In this document: piece after piece, positions 11,570-22,211 of the stretch
Layout: each line of letters starts with the position of its first letter
How positions within the stretch are numbered: the first letter of the stretch is position 1
Origin: an uncultured Alcanivorax sp.
GTDB taxonomy: Bacteria; Pseudomonadota; Gammaproteobacteria; Pseudomonadales; Alcanivoracaceae
Direction: 5' to 3'
Assembly (NCBI GenBank): GCA_913055795.1
Contig: CAJXLA010000002.1
Location: 21,420 to 85,419, forward strand
Length of the DNA stretch: 64,000 bases
Notes under the pieces: model-generated
Told to the model about the DNA's origin: nothing
The model's database searches: none
Seen by the model: the letters and a program-made list of their open reading frames with translations, nothing else
Position numbers and translations under genes: made by a program

Positions 11570-12021
11570 AGATAACGCCCGGCCGCGCCGATTACGACCA
11601 CGACCAGCCCCAGCAGCAGATTGATGCCCACGAAACGGCGAATCTGGCCGATCCGGTGCAGGCCGTCCTGTGTGTCGTCGCTTTCCAGAGCCCGGCCCAG
11701 CCGGCGGTAGGGGGCGAAGAATACGTGCAGAAAGAGCAGGATCATGACAATGCCCAGCGCCTGCATGACATGCACATGCCAGCCCGCCTGACTCATACCT
11801 CCGAGGTGGCGAAAGACCATCATGTACCCGGATACGGGCAGAATGATCACCGCCGCCCAGACCCAGCGGAAAAAACGGCTCAGGGTGGGATACCACAACG
11901 CCGGGCGCTGCTCGGGCGCTACCGCCTCGCCCACGGCCGGGCGCATGCACTGCCAGGCGAAAAACATCCCGCCGACCCAGACCACGGCCGCGAGTACATG
12001 CAGAGCAATCCAGACACTCAT
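11566..12021 (-). CDS. CopD-family / DUF2269-like integral membrane protein
   Basis: MSVWIALHVLAAVVWVGGMFFAWQCMRP with four predicted membrane segments. Confidence 0.75.
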   Translation of the reverse strand: MSVWIALHVLAAVVWVGGMFFAWQCMRPAVGEAVAPEQRPALWYPTLSRFFRWVWAAVIILPVSGYMMVFRHLGGMSQAGWHVHVMQALGIVMILLFLHVFFAPYRRLGRALESDDTQDGLHRIGQIRRFVGINLLLGLVVVVIGAAGRYL

Positions 12022-12054
12022 ATCGACTCTCCTGCGAATGTTGCCGGAGGCAGT

Positions 12055-12080
12055 CTAGCAGGCTGTTGAACAACCTGTTA
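12055..12080. repeat. Half copy of the CTAGCAGGCTGTTGA element
   Basis: CTAGCAGGCTGTTGAACAACCTGTTA. Confidence 0.7.
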
Positions 12081-12289
12081 TCCAGCCGGCGTGGGCTGAG
12101 CGTGTGGCAGATGAGCCCGGAACCCGCGCCCTCCGTGGAGTCCACGGCCTGCCGGCGAACCCATGGGGCGCGTGTTTGCCGGTACAGGTTCTTTTGCATC
12201 ATGGCTCAACGCTGTACCTTGGATAACGGCTTTTGGTGTTTCCCGACCCGTTCCATTGTCGGCGGGCGGCGGTCCAAGGATCTTGAAGA

Positions 12290-13642
12290 ATGCTGAACGT
12301 AGATGAGCACCTGGCGCGGCTGCGCCGCAGCAGTCCGGGCCAGGATGAGTTCTATCAGGCGGTCGAGGAAGTGCTGACTTCGTTGCAGCCGTTGTTCGAG
12401 TCGGACCCGCGTTATCTGCGGGAAAGTGTCATAGAACGGCTGATCGAACCCGAGAAACAACTCATTTTCCGGGTGGCCTGGCAGGACGACGAGGGCCGTG
12501 TACGGGTCAACAAGGGTTACCGGGTGCAATTCAATTCGGCTTTGGGCCCCTACAAGGGCGGCTTGCGGTTTCATCCCACGGTGAATGGCGGCGTCATCAA
12601 GTTTCTCGGCTTCGAGCAGATTTTCAAGAACGCGCTCACCGGGCTGCCGCTGGGTGGCGGCAAGGGGGGTTCGGATTTTGATCCCAAAGGCCATTCCCGA
12701 TCCGAGATCATGCGTTTCTGTCAGGCCTTCATGACGGCGCTCTATGATCATATCGGGCCCACCACGGATGTGCCCGCCGGCGATATCGGCGTGGGTGGGC
12801 GTGAAATCGGTTTCCTCTATGGGCAGTACCGGCGCCTTAGCGGGCGTTTCGATGGCGCCATGACCGGCAAATCCTTCGCCTGGGGCGGATCGCTCGTGCG
12901 CCCGGAGGCGACCGGTTATGGTTTGGTCTACTTCACGGAAAAGATGCTGGCGGAGCGTAACGACGCCTTTGCCGGCAAGACCTGCCTGGTTTCGGGGGCG
13001 GGCAATGTGGCCCTGCACACCCTGGAAAAGCTGGTGGAGCTGGGAGCTCGGCCCATTACCTGTTCGGATTCGACCGGTGCGCTTATTCATGAAAAGGGGC
13101 TGGATGTGGCCCTGCTGAAAACGATCAAGGAAGAACGTCGCGAGCGGCTGGATCGCTATCTGGATACCCATACGGACGCGGTCTTCATTCCGATGGCCGA
13201 TTATGAACCGGGCCGTTCGCCGGTATGGGCCTGTTCCGGTGAGGTTGCCTTTCCCTGTGCGACCCAGAACGAACTGGGCCTGGAGGACGCGCGCGCACTC
13301 ATTGCCAATGGGGTGCTGGCGGTCAGTGAAGGGGCCAACATGCCCTGTACCGCGGACGCGGTGGACGAATTGCTCCATGCCGGGGTTCTCTACGGGCCCG
13401 GCAAGGCTGCCAATGCCGGCGGTGTCGCCGTCAGTCAGCTGGAGATGCAGCAGAACGCGGCCATGGCCAGCTGGGCGGCGGATAAGGTGGATGAGCGGCT
13501 GCGGCTGATCATGCGCGATATTCACCAGCGTGCCTGTGACGCCTCGAAAGAATTCGGCGAGCCGGGCAACCTTATGCTCGGGGCCAATATCGCGGGCTTT
13601 CGGCGAGTCGCCAATGCCATGATTGAACAGGGTGTGTTCTGA
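12290..13642 (+). CDS. gdhA: NADP-specific glutamate dehydrogenase
   Basis: YKGGLRFHPTVNGGVIKFLGFEQIFKNALTGLPLGGGKGGSDFDPKGHSRSEIMRFCQAF. Confidence 0.97.
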   Translation: MLNVDEHLARLRRSSPGQDEFYQAVEEVLTSLQPLFESDPRYLRESVIERLIEPEKQLIFRVAWQDDEGRVRVNKGYRVQFNSALGPYKGGLRFHPTVNGGVIKFLGFEQIFKNALTGLPLGGGKGGSDFDPKGHSRSEIMRFCQAFMTALYDHIGPTTDVPAGDIGVGGREIGFLYGQYRRLSGRFDGAMTGKSFAWGGSLVRPEATGYGLVYFTEKMLAERNDAFAGKTCLVSGAGNVALHTLEKLVELGARPITCSDSTGALIHEKGLDVALLKTIKEERRERLDRYLDTHTDAVFIPMADYEPGRSPVWACSGEVAFPCATQNELGLEDARALIANGVLAVSEGANMPCTADAVDELLHAGVLYGPGKAANAGGVAVSQLEMQQNAAMASWAADKVDERLRLIMRDIHQRACDASKEFGEPGNLMLGANIAGFRRVANAMIEQGVF

Positions 13643-13690
13643 CCCAATCGTCGGGCTGACGGCTGTCGGATTGAAAGTCCGGAACGGATA

Positions 13691-13723
13691 GAAGAAGGAG
13701 CGGGTCAAGCCCGCTCCCTCTTC
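13691..13723. terminator. Bidirectional terminator-like hairpin between convergent gdhA and monooxygenase
   Basis: GAAGAAGGAGCGGG-TCAAG-CCCGCTCCCTCTTC. Confidence 0.7.
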
Positions 13724-13736
13724 ATTCCGTTGTCAC

Positions 13737-15224
<1,488 letters not shown>

Positions 15225-15409
15225 AAGCTCCCCTGATCCTGGTTGAATCACACCGCTTGCCCACGCGGGTGTGCCTTTGTCCGGACCATTGTCGCGGCCC
15301 GGCCCGGGGGGAGACTATTCACAAGGGGCCAATCAATGGTCAGCGGGGGACGAGAGCGCGCCCGGGGCTGCCCGAAGCGTTGCAGCCCCGACGATTTCAC
15401 TGGAATAGA

Positions 15410-15515
15410 GTCGAAAGTCGAAAGCCGAAAGCCGCAAGCCGAAAGGAACAAGAATGGGCGCCGGTGGCGCCATTCGTTATTTCTTGCTACTTGCCGCTTG
15501 CCACTTTCGACTAAA
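15410..15515. repeat. Facing heptamer arrays around a GC-rich hairpin
   Basis: GTCGAAA GTCGAAA GCCGAAA GCCGCAA GCCGAAA on +; GTCGAAA GTGGCAA GCGGCAA GTAGCAA on -; centre GAATGGGCGCC-GGT-GGCGCCATTC. Confidence 0.8.
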
Positions 15516-15532
15516 CCCCGGCAGGGGTTTCA
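15512..15532 (-). terminator. Hairpin terminator overlapping the end of the TIGR04211 gene
   Basis: Minus strand TGAAACCCCTGCCGGGGTTTAGT. Confidence 0.6.
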
Positions 15533-16207
15533 GTTCATCCAGCTCCCGCGCCCGCGATTACCCCGGGATTGGAAGATCCATCCCAGAATGCCGCCCAGCA
15601 GGAGAATGCCCGCGCCCATGGCCCACTGTTGCGAGGTCTTGTCGTCACGCAGCATGGCGGTCTGGGCCTGGGCCTGGTCGAGTTCGGTGCGCAGGGCGCT
15701 GACTTTCTCGTTGAGTTCTTTGTTGGCCTTGTCGAGGCGCATGGGTTCGGCGGCGAGTTCTTCCAGGTGTTCCACCCGGTCCCGGGCCTGCTGCAGATCG
15801 GATTTCAGGGTGTCGTTTTCCCCGGCCAGCTGGTCGCGTTCGTTGCGCAGTTTTTCCCGCTCGGTCCGGGCCGCTTCCAGTTCCGACTGCACAGTACTGA
15901 AGCGTTGCTGCAATTGCTCCAGCCGCATCCGCGCGATGGGCGAACGGCTCAGATACTGTTTCTGGATCCAGCCTTCGTCGTCCTGGTAGCGCACCTGGGC
16001 CCAGTTGTTGTCCTCGGGCCATTCGACGATTTCCACGCCCGTGCCGGTTTTCAGGCCCCGGTTTACGATGCGGTATTGTTGACCGGCGCCCGAGCGTAGC
16101 GGCACAAAGAGTTCGTCGTCGATCCAGGCATTTTGCGACTGGGCCAGCGTGGGCGTGCTTGCACCGCCGAGGAGAACCAGTACAAAAAAGGCGAACAGGC
16201 GCATCAT
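15530..16207 (-). CDS. TIGR04211-type SH3 domain protein with coiled coil and C-terminal membrane anchor
   Basis: Signal peptide, AWIDDELFVPLRSGAGQQYRIVNRGLKTGTGVEI, long coiled coil, terminal GAGILLLGGILGWIFQSR. Confidence 0.85.
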   Translation of the reverse strand: MMRLFAFFVLVLLGGASTPTLAQSQNAWIDDELFVPLRSGAGQQYRIVNRGLKTGTGVEIVEWPEDNNWAQVRYQDDEGWIQKQYLSRSPIARMRLEQLQQRFSTVQSELEAARTEREKLRNERDQLAGENDTLKSDLQQARDRVEHLEELAAEPMRLDKANKELNEKVSALRTELDQAQAQTAMLRDDKTSQQWAMGAGILLLGGILGWIFQSRGNRGRGSWMN

Positions 16208-16293
16208 GAATCACTCCGTTGCGAAATCGGGCGCAGTCTAGCGAAATCGATGCCGTGATGACACGACGCGGGGCATTCCGCGCAGTAGCAGGC

Positions 16294-16593
16294 TCAAGGC
16301 AGAACCTTGTTGAAAGGTTTGACGATGACGCTGCGATAGACGCCCGCCTGCACATAGGGATCGGCGTCCGCCCAGGCCCGGGCGTCATCCAGCGAATCGA
16401 ACTCCGCCACCACCAGCGAGCCGGTGAAGCCGGCTTCGCCGGGCGATTCCGTATCCAGCGCCGGGTGAGGCCCGGCGAGGATCAGCCGGCCCTGTTCGCG
16501 CAGGGCCTGCAGGCGTTTCAGGTGTTCGTCCCGGGCCTGCTGGCGTAGCGGACCGGAATCGTCCACGTCTTCACTGATGATCGCGTAGAGCAT
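16294..16593 (-). CDS. yciI: YciI family protein
   Basis: [45 protein letters not shown]; adjacent to yciB. Confidence 0.9.
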   Translation of the reverse strand: MLYAIISEDVDDSGPLRQQARDEHLKRLQALREQGRLILAGPHPALDTESPGEAGFTGSLVVAEFDSLDDARAWADADPYVQAGVYRSVIVKPFNKVLP

Positions 16594-17206
16594 CCTTATC
16601 CTCTTCGCTGGATTCGGGAACCTCCTTGCCCGTCACCCGGGCGCGATCCGCCGGGGACATGCGTTTATAAACAAAGACAAAGGCGGCGATGTAGAACAGG
16701 AACTGAATGGCCGTCAGGCCGAAGAGCTTGAAGTTCACCCAGAAATCGGTACTGAAGCTATAGGCCACCCAGAGATTGAGTCCGCCGATCAGCAGGAAGT
16801 AGACCACAAAGGCCAGGTTCAACACCAACCAGTCCCGGCGCGTGAGGGCGATGACAAAGCCCAGGCCGTTACGCATCAGCGCCTCGCACATGCGCTGGAG
16901 CAGGTTTCGGTCGCGCAGGAACTGCCCCAGCAGCAGCACGCCGGCCAGCACAAAGCTGATAATGCTGGGGCGCCACTTGATGAAGATCTCGTTCTGGAAG
17001 AGCAGGGTCATGCCGCCGAAGATGAGCGTGATCACGAAGACGGTGAGGTGCATGCGCTCCACGCGGCGCCAGATGAGCCAGCCCACGGTGACCTGAAGGG
17101 TGCAGGCCGCTATGATGCCCCAGGTGGCCAGCATGATGTCCCGGCCGCCCGCGAAATAGAGTCCGAAAAAGACGATCACGGGCAGGTAGTCGAAAAGCTG
17201 CTTCAT
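16571..17206 (-). CDS. yciB: Inner membrane septation protein A (YciB/IspZ)
   Basis: [82 protein letters not shown]. Confidence 0.95.
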   Translation of the reverse strand: MKQLFDYLPVIVFFGLYFAGGRDIMLATWGIIAACTLQVTVGWLIWRRVERMHLTVFVITLIFGGMTLLFQNEIFIKWRPSIISFVLAGVLLLGQFLRDRNLLQRMCEALMRNGLGFVIALTRRDWLVLNLAFVVYFLLIGGLNLWVAYSFSTDFWVNFKLFGLTAIQFLFYIAAFVFVYKRMSPADRARVTGKEVPESSEEDKDALRDHQ

Positions 17207-17231
17207 ACGGCAAGAGTCCGGTGACGTTTTG

Positions 17232-17413
17232 GGCAGGCTGTTGATAAATTCGTTGCGCTGTCAGCGTGGCCTGAAGCGTGCAGCTGATGCGCACGGGCGC
17301 GACGGGGCAGGGTGGTGCCCTTTCCGAGCGACCCGATGCAGCAGATGGGCGCTTCCGGCCGTGCCTCTCGCGGGTTTCACGCTGGTTCGCAACGAGTTTA
17401 TCAACAGCCTGCC
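17232..17413. repeat. Full copy of the CAGGCTGTTGA palindromic element (182 bp)
   Basis: 26-nt end arms GGCAGGCTGTTGATAAATTCGTTGCG / CGCAACGAGTTTATCAACAGCCTGCC. Confidence 0.9.
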
Positions 17414-17462
17414 AACCATCATAATGCATTCCCCCATTGCCTGAAATGCATCCGGAGAGCTC

Positions 17463-18305
17463 ATGCCACCCAGGTACGATCTGCACAGCCACAGCACCGC
17501 CTCCGACGGCGCCCTGTCGCCGCGAGGACTGGTCCGCCGGGCGGCGGAGCAGGGCGTGGAGCATCTGGCGCTGACCGATCACGACACCCTGGCGGGCCTG
17601 CCCGAGGCCCGGGACGCGGCCGGGGAGGTGGGCATTTCGCTGGTGCCCGGTGTGGAACTGTCCGTGCTCTGGGGCAGCCGGGAGCTGCACCTGCTGGGGC
17701 TGTGGGTGAACCCGGATGACGCCGGGCTGCGGGAGCTGGTGGCCAACCAGATGGCCGCCCGCGAGCGCCGGGCCCGCACCATGGGCGAGCGTCTGGACAA
17801 GGCAGCCGGGCTCGCGAACAGCTATGACCGAGCCTGCGCCCTGGCGGACAGTGCTGCGCCGGGGCGGCCGTTTTTCGCCCGCCTGCTGCTGGATGCGGGC
17901 AAGGTGCGCAACTTCCAGCATGCCTTTGATCGGTTCCTCAAGCAGGGTCGCTCCGCTTTCGTGAAAACGCCCTGGTGTGAGCTGGATGAAGCGGTGCGGG
18001 TGATCGACGCCGCCGGCGGCCGCGCCGTGCTGGCCCACCCCGCGCGCTACGGGCTCACCCGGCGCAAGCTGCGTCAATTGCTTACGGATCTGGTGAATGC
18101 GGGCGGGCACGGCCTGGAAGTGGCCACGCCCGGCTTGTCCCATGATCAGCGCGCGCTGCTGTCGGCATGCGCGCGCGATTTTCCCCTGGCCGCCTCGGCC
18201 GGGTCGGACTTCCACAGCCCCGAGCAGCACTGGCTGGAACTGGGGCGGTTGCCCGAGCTGCCTACGGGCACGCGTGCGGTCTGGGAAGCTGAAGTCCCGG
18301 CCTGA
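17463..18305 (+). CDS. PHP domain phosphoesterase (YciV/TrpH, RNase AM-like)
   Basis: YDLHSHSTASDGALSPRGLVRRAAEQGVEHLALTDHDTLAGL; SAGSDFHSPEQHWLELG. Confidence 0.9.
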   Translation: MPPRYDLHSHSTASDGALSPRGLVRRAAEQGVEHLALTDHDTLAGLPEARDAAGEVGISLVPGVELSVLWGSRELHLLGLWVNPDDAGLRELVANQMAARERRARTMGERLDKAAGLANSYDRACALADSAAPGRPFFARLLLDAGKVRNFQHAFDRFLKQGRSAFVKTPWCELDEAVRVIDAAGGRAVLAHPARYGLTRRKLRQLLTDLVNAGGHGLEVATPGLSHDQRALLSACARDFPLAASAGSDFHSPEQHWLELGRLPELPTGTRAVWEAEVPA

Positions 18306-18344
18306 GCTTGCAACCGACGGGGGTGCTGCCCACAATCGCGCGCC

Positions 18345-18968
18345 ATGACCGAGATCATCGAGATTCATCCGGAAACCCCCCAGCCGCGGCTGATCCGCCA
18401 GGCAGTGGAGGTGATTCGCCGAGGCGGGCTCATCGCCTATCCCACGGACACCACCTATGCCCTGGGTTGCGGGGTGGGCGAGAAAAAGGCACTGGAAAGG
18501 CTGATCCAGCTCCGGCGCCTGGACGACAAGCACCAGTTCACGCTGCTGTGTCCGGACCTGTCGAAGCTGGCCACCTACGCGCGCGTGGACAATCCGGACT
18601 TCCGGCTGCTCAAGGCGCATCTGCCCGGCCCCTATACCTTCATTCTCAAGGCCACGGCCGAGGTGCCGCGCCAGCTCCAGCACCCGAAGAAAAAGACCAT
18701 CGGCCTTCGGGTGTCGGATGATCCCGTCTGTCGTGCCCTGCTGGACGAACTGGGTGAGCCCCTGATGACGTCCACCCTGCAACTGCCCGGCGACGAATAC
18801 CCGCTCGCCGATCCCGCCGACGTGGAAGACGAGCTGGGCAAGCAGGTGGATCTGATGCTTCTCGCCGGGCATCGGGGTCTGGAAGAAACCACGGTGGTGG
18901 ATTTGTCCAGCGGCGAGGGCCCCGAGGTGATCCGTGCCGGCGCCGGGCCGGTCGACGCGATTTATTAG
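18345..18968 (+). CDS. L-threonylcarbamoyladenylate synthase family protein (YciO/YrdC/Sua5)
   Basis: GGLIAYPTDTTYALGCGVGEKKALERLIQLRRLDDKHQFTLLCPDLSKLATYARVDNPDFRLLKAHLPGPYTFILKAT. Confidence 0.92.
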   Translation: MTEIIEIHPETPQPRLIRQAVEVIRRGGLIAYPTDTTYALGCGVGEKKALERLIQLRRLDDKHQFTLLCPDLSKLATYARVDNPDFRLLKAHLPGPYTFILKATAEVPRQLQHPKKKTIGLRVSDDPVCRALLDELGEPLMTSTLQLPGDEYPLADPADVEDELGKQVDLMLLAGHRGLEETTVVDLSSGEGPEVIRAGAGPVDAIY

Positions 18969-19059
18969 GCCGTTGTAGCCACGTATCTGTGTAAATCCGC
19001 GCTGGTGGGCGGCTATAATGGCCGCTTTCCGTTTTTCGGCAATGCATCAGGAGTAACTG

Positions 19060-20274
19060 TTGAGTTCAGTGGTGTCTTCCCAGCGGGTGGTCTCGGGCAT
19101 GCGTGCCACCGGTCGCCTGCATCTGGGCCACTATCATGGCGTTCTCAAGAACTGGGTTCAGCTGCAGCATGAATACGAGTGCTTCTTCTTCGTTGCGGAC
19201 TGGCATGGTTTGACCACGGAATACGCCGATCCCCGCGAAATCGAGCAGAACGTCTGGGAAATGGTCATCGACTGGCTCGCCGCCGGACTCAACCCGGGTT
19301 CCGCGACGCTGTTCATCCAGTCCCAGGTGCCCGAGCACGCCGAACTGCATCTGTTGCTGTCCATGATTACGCCGCTGGGCTGGCTCGAGCGTGTGCCCAC
19401 CTACAAGGACCAGCAGGAAAAGCTCCGCGACCGGGACCTCGACACCTACGGTTTCCTCGGCTATCCGCTGCTGCAGTCCGCGGACATTCTGCTCTACCGC
19501 GCCGGCTGGGTGCCGGTGGGGCAGGATCAGGTGGCCCATGTGGAAATCACCCGCGAAATCGCGCGCCGTTTCAACCACCTCTACGGTTATGAACCGGGCT
19601 TCGAGGAAGCGGTGGAACAGGCGATCCGCAAGATGGGCAAGAAGCAGGCGCGCATTTACCGCGACAACCGGCGCAAGTACCAGGAGCAGGGCGATGAATC
19701 CGCCCTGGAAACGGCCCGCGCGCTGGTGCAGGACCAGCAAAACATCACCCTGGGCGACCGGGAGCGGCTGTTCGGGGATCTGGAAGGGGGCGGCAAGGTG
19801 ATCCTGCCCGAGCCCCAGCCCCTGCTGACCCCGGCATCGCGCATGCCCGGGCTGGACGGCGAGAAGATGTCCAAGTCCTACGGCAATTTCATCGGCCTGC
19901 GCGAGGAGCCGGATGATGTGGATCACAAGATCCGGCGCATGCCCACCGATCCCAAGCGCGTGCGGCGCACGGACCCGGGCGAGCCCGAGGACTGCCCGGT
20001 CTGGCCCCTGCACCAGATCTATTCCGACGAGCGCACCCAGGAATGGGTGCAGGAAGGCTGCCGCAACGCCGGTATCGGCTGTGTGGAGTGCAAGAAGCCG
20101 GTCATTGACGCCATTCAGGCCGAGCTGGATCCGATCCGCAAACGTGCCGATGAACATATGCGCAACCCGGATCTCGTGCGTACCATCGTGGCCGATGGCG
20201 CCGAAGAGGCCCGCGAGAACGCCCGGGACACCCTCGAGGAAGTGCGCGAGGCCATGGGCCTGAAATACCGATAG
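19060..20274 (+). CDS. trpS: Tryptophanyl-tRNA synthetase
   Basis: SGMRATGRLHLGHYHGVLKNW (HIGH-like), EKMSKSYGN (KMSKS); TTG start. Confidence 0.95.
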   Translation: MSSVVSSQRVVSGMRATGRLHLGHYHGVLKNWVQLQHEYECFFFVADWHGLTTEYADPREIEQNVWEMVIDWLAAGLNPGSATLFIQSQVPEHAELHLLLSMITPLGWLERVPTYKDQQEKLRDRDLDTYGFLGYPLLQSADILLYRAGWVPVGQDQVAHVEITREIARRFNHLYGYEPGFEEAVEQAIRKMGKKQARIYRDNRRKYQEQGDESALETARALVQDQQNITLGDRERLFGDLEGGGKVILPEPQPLLTPASRMPGLDGEKMSKSYGNFIGLREEPDDVDHKIRRMPTDPKRVRRTDPGEPEDCPVWPLHQIYSDERTQEWVQEGCRNAGIGCVECKKPVIDAIQAELDPIRKRADEHMRNPDLVRTIVADGAEEARENARDTLEEVREAMGLKYR

Positions 20275-20287
20275 GGAGCGACAGCGG

Positions 20288-21166
20288 ATGCAGCAGGACG
20301 ACACCGTAGCGCAGCCAGAAACACCGCGCCTGCCCGCTCCGCGTCAGGAAGAGATGCCGTTCGGACTGGTGTACGGCCAGGCCATCACCAAGCTCCCCGA
20401 CGATCTCTATATTCCGCCGGACGCGCTGGAAGTCTTTCTGGAGGCGTTCGAGGGGCCGCTGGATCTGCTGCTCTATCTGATCAAGCGCCAGAACCTGGAC
20501 ATTCTGGATATTCCCGTGAGCCAGATCACGACCCAGTACATGGAGTACGTGGAGCTGATGAAGGCCATGAATCTGGAACTGGCCGCGGAATATCTGGTCA
20601 TGGCCGCCATGCTTGGCGAGATCAAGTCGCGCACCCTGCTGCCGCGTCCGGAAAAGGACGAGGAAGAAGAAGAGCAAGACCCGCGCGCCGAGCTGATCCG
20701 GCGCCTGCAGGAATACGAACGGTTCAAGAAGGCCGCCGAGGAAATCGACGAATTGCCGCGTGTGGAGCGCGACATTCATACGGTTGCGGCCCGGCGCCCG
20801 GATTATGTGCGCGAGAAACCGCATCCGGAAGTGGACCTGCGCGAGGTGCTGCTCGCCCTCAAGGACGTGCTCAAGCGCGCCGACATGTACGAAAGCCATC
20901 ACGTGGAAATGGAGCACCTGTCCACGCGCGAACGCATGACCCAGGTGCTGGAGAAACTTCAGGGCCGGGATTTCGTGCCTTTCGTGTCGCTGTTCACCGT
21001 GGAAGAGGGGCGTGCTGGTGTCGTGGTGACCTTTTTGGCCGTGCTGGAGCTGCTCAAGAACACCCTGGTGGAACTGGTGCAGCACGAGCCCTATGCGCCC
21101 CTTCATGTGAAGGCCCGGGCGGCGGAGATCGGAGACGAGGAACCGGTGGGATCACCGGAAGGCTAG
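20288..21166 (+). CDS. scpA: Segregation and condensation protein A
   Basis: EAFEGPLDLLLYLIKRQNLDILDIPVSQITTQYMEYVELMKAMNLELAAEYLVMAAMLGEIKSRTLLP; stop TAG lies in the repeat element. Confidence 0.95.
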   Translation: MQQDDTVAQPETPRLPAPRQEEMPFGLVYGQAITKLPDDLYIPPDALEVFLEAFEGPLDLLLYLIKRQNLDILDIPVSQITTQYMEYVELMKAMNLELAAEYLVMAAMLGEIKSRTLLPRPEKDEEEEEQDPRAELIRRLQEYERFKKAAEEIDELPRVERDIHTVAARRPDYVREKPHPEVDLREVLLALKDVLKRADMYESHHVEMEHLSTRERMTQVLEKLQGRDFVPFVSLFTVEEGRAGVVVTFLAVLELLKNTLVELVQHEPYAPLHVKARAAEIGDEEPVGSPEG

Positions 21167-21238
21167 CAGGCTGTTGAGAAACCCCTTGCGTACTCAGGCT
21201 TTCAGGCTGGTTCGCAAGGGTTTCTCAACAGCCTGCCA
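21163..21238. repeat. Short (76 bp) copy of the CTAGCAGGCTGTTGA palindromic element
   Basis: CAGGCTGTTGAGAAACCCCTTGCG ... CGCAAGGGTTTCTCAACAGCCTG, paired except for one bulged C. Confidence 0.95.
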
Positions 21239-21266
21239 GGCCCGGATATTTCCAGGGGGAGTTGGT

Positions 21267-22211
21267 TTGGAAGAACACAAGATCAAACAGATTCTGGAAG
21301 CGGCCATTCTCGCGGCGGACGGTCCGCTGGACCGGGACGGGCTGCTCATGCTTCTGGACGAGGACGACAAGCCCGACAAGCAGACTCTGGACCGGTTGCT
21401 GAACGAGCTGGCGGATGACTATGCCGAGCGCGGCGTGGAGTTGCGCGAAGTGGGCTCGGGCTTTCGCTTTCAGGTGCGCACGGAACTGGGGCCCTGGGTC
21501 AGCCGCCTCTGGACCGAACGGGCGCCGCGTTATTCGCGCGCCATCATGGAAACGCTGGCGTTGATCGCTTACCGCCAGCCGGTCACGCGCGGCGAAATCG
21601 AGGAAGTACGGGGCGTATCCGTGGGTACCCAGATCATCCGCACCCTGCAGGAGCGCGGCTGGGTGCGTGTGGTGGGCCACCGCGACGTGCCGGGCCGGCC
21701 GGCGATGTTCGCCACCACCAAGCAGTTTCTGGATTACTTCAATCTGGCGAGTTTGGATGAGCTGCCCGCGTTGTCCGAGATCAAGGACCTGGACAAGCTC
21801 AACGAAGAGCTGGAACTCGAAGACGACGAGAAGGAACAGGAAGACGCCGCTGCCGAGGCGACGGCGGACACGGGCACTTCGACTCCGCCAGCCCCGGGGC
21901 AAGAAGACGACCAGGCGGACACCGGGGACGAGGTATCCGCGGCGGAATCCGCGCTGGCGGCCGGCTGGCAGGAAGATGATCCGGATATTGACGAGTCCCA
22001 GCTGATGGAACTGTCCAAAGTGGACGCCGTGCTCAAGGATGTGGAGGAAACCTTCCACAAGAAGCCGCACCAAAAGCCGCCCGAGCAAGCCGATACCGAA
22101 GCGGAGTCGGACGACGAAGAACCAGGTACGGACGCTGATTCCATGGAAACCGAACCGCCGCACGAAGGTTCGGATCCCGATCCCACAGAGGCCGATCCCG
22201 ATCATGAGTGA
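21267..22211 (+). CDS. scpB: Segregation and condensation protein B with long acidic C-terminal tail
   Basis: LEEHKIKQILEAAILAADGPLDRDGLLMLL...ALIAYRQPVTRGEIEEVRGVS; TTG 21267 preceded by GGGGGA; the ORF-track start at 21174 lies inside the repeat. Confidence 0.9.
   Translation: MEEHKIKQILEAAILAADGPLDRDGLLMLLDEDDKPDKQTLDRLLNELADDYAERGVELREVGSGFRFQVRTELGPWVSRLWTERAPRYSRAIMETLALIAYRQPVTRGEIEEVRGVSVGTQIIRTLQERGWVRVVGHRDVPGRPAMFATTKQFLDYFNLASLDELPALSEIKDLDKLNEELELEDDEKEQEDAAAEATADTGTSTPPAPGQEDDQADTGDEVSAAESALAAGWQEDDPDIDESQLMELSKVDAVLKDVEETFHKKPHQKPPEQADTEAESDDEEPGTDADSMETEPPHEGSDPDPTEADPDHE

Noticed and set aside
16869-18872. 667-aa minus-strand ORF
   Set aside because: Spans yciB out of frame, the repeat element and the antisense of the PHP and yciO genes; not a credible protein.
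21174-21266. Upstream ATG start of scpB
   Set aside because: Would translate the palindromic repeat; the TTG at 21267 with a nearby purine-rich RBS matches the expected ScpB N-terminus.
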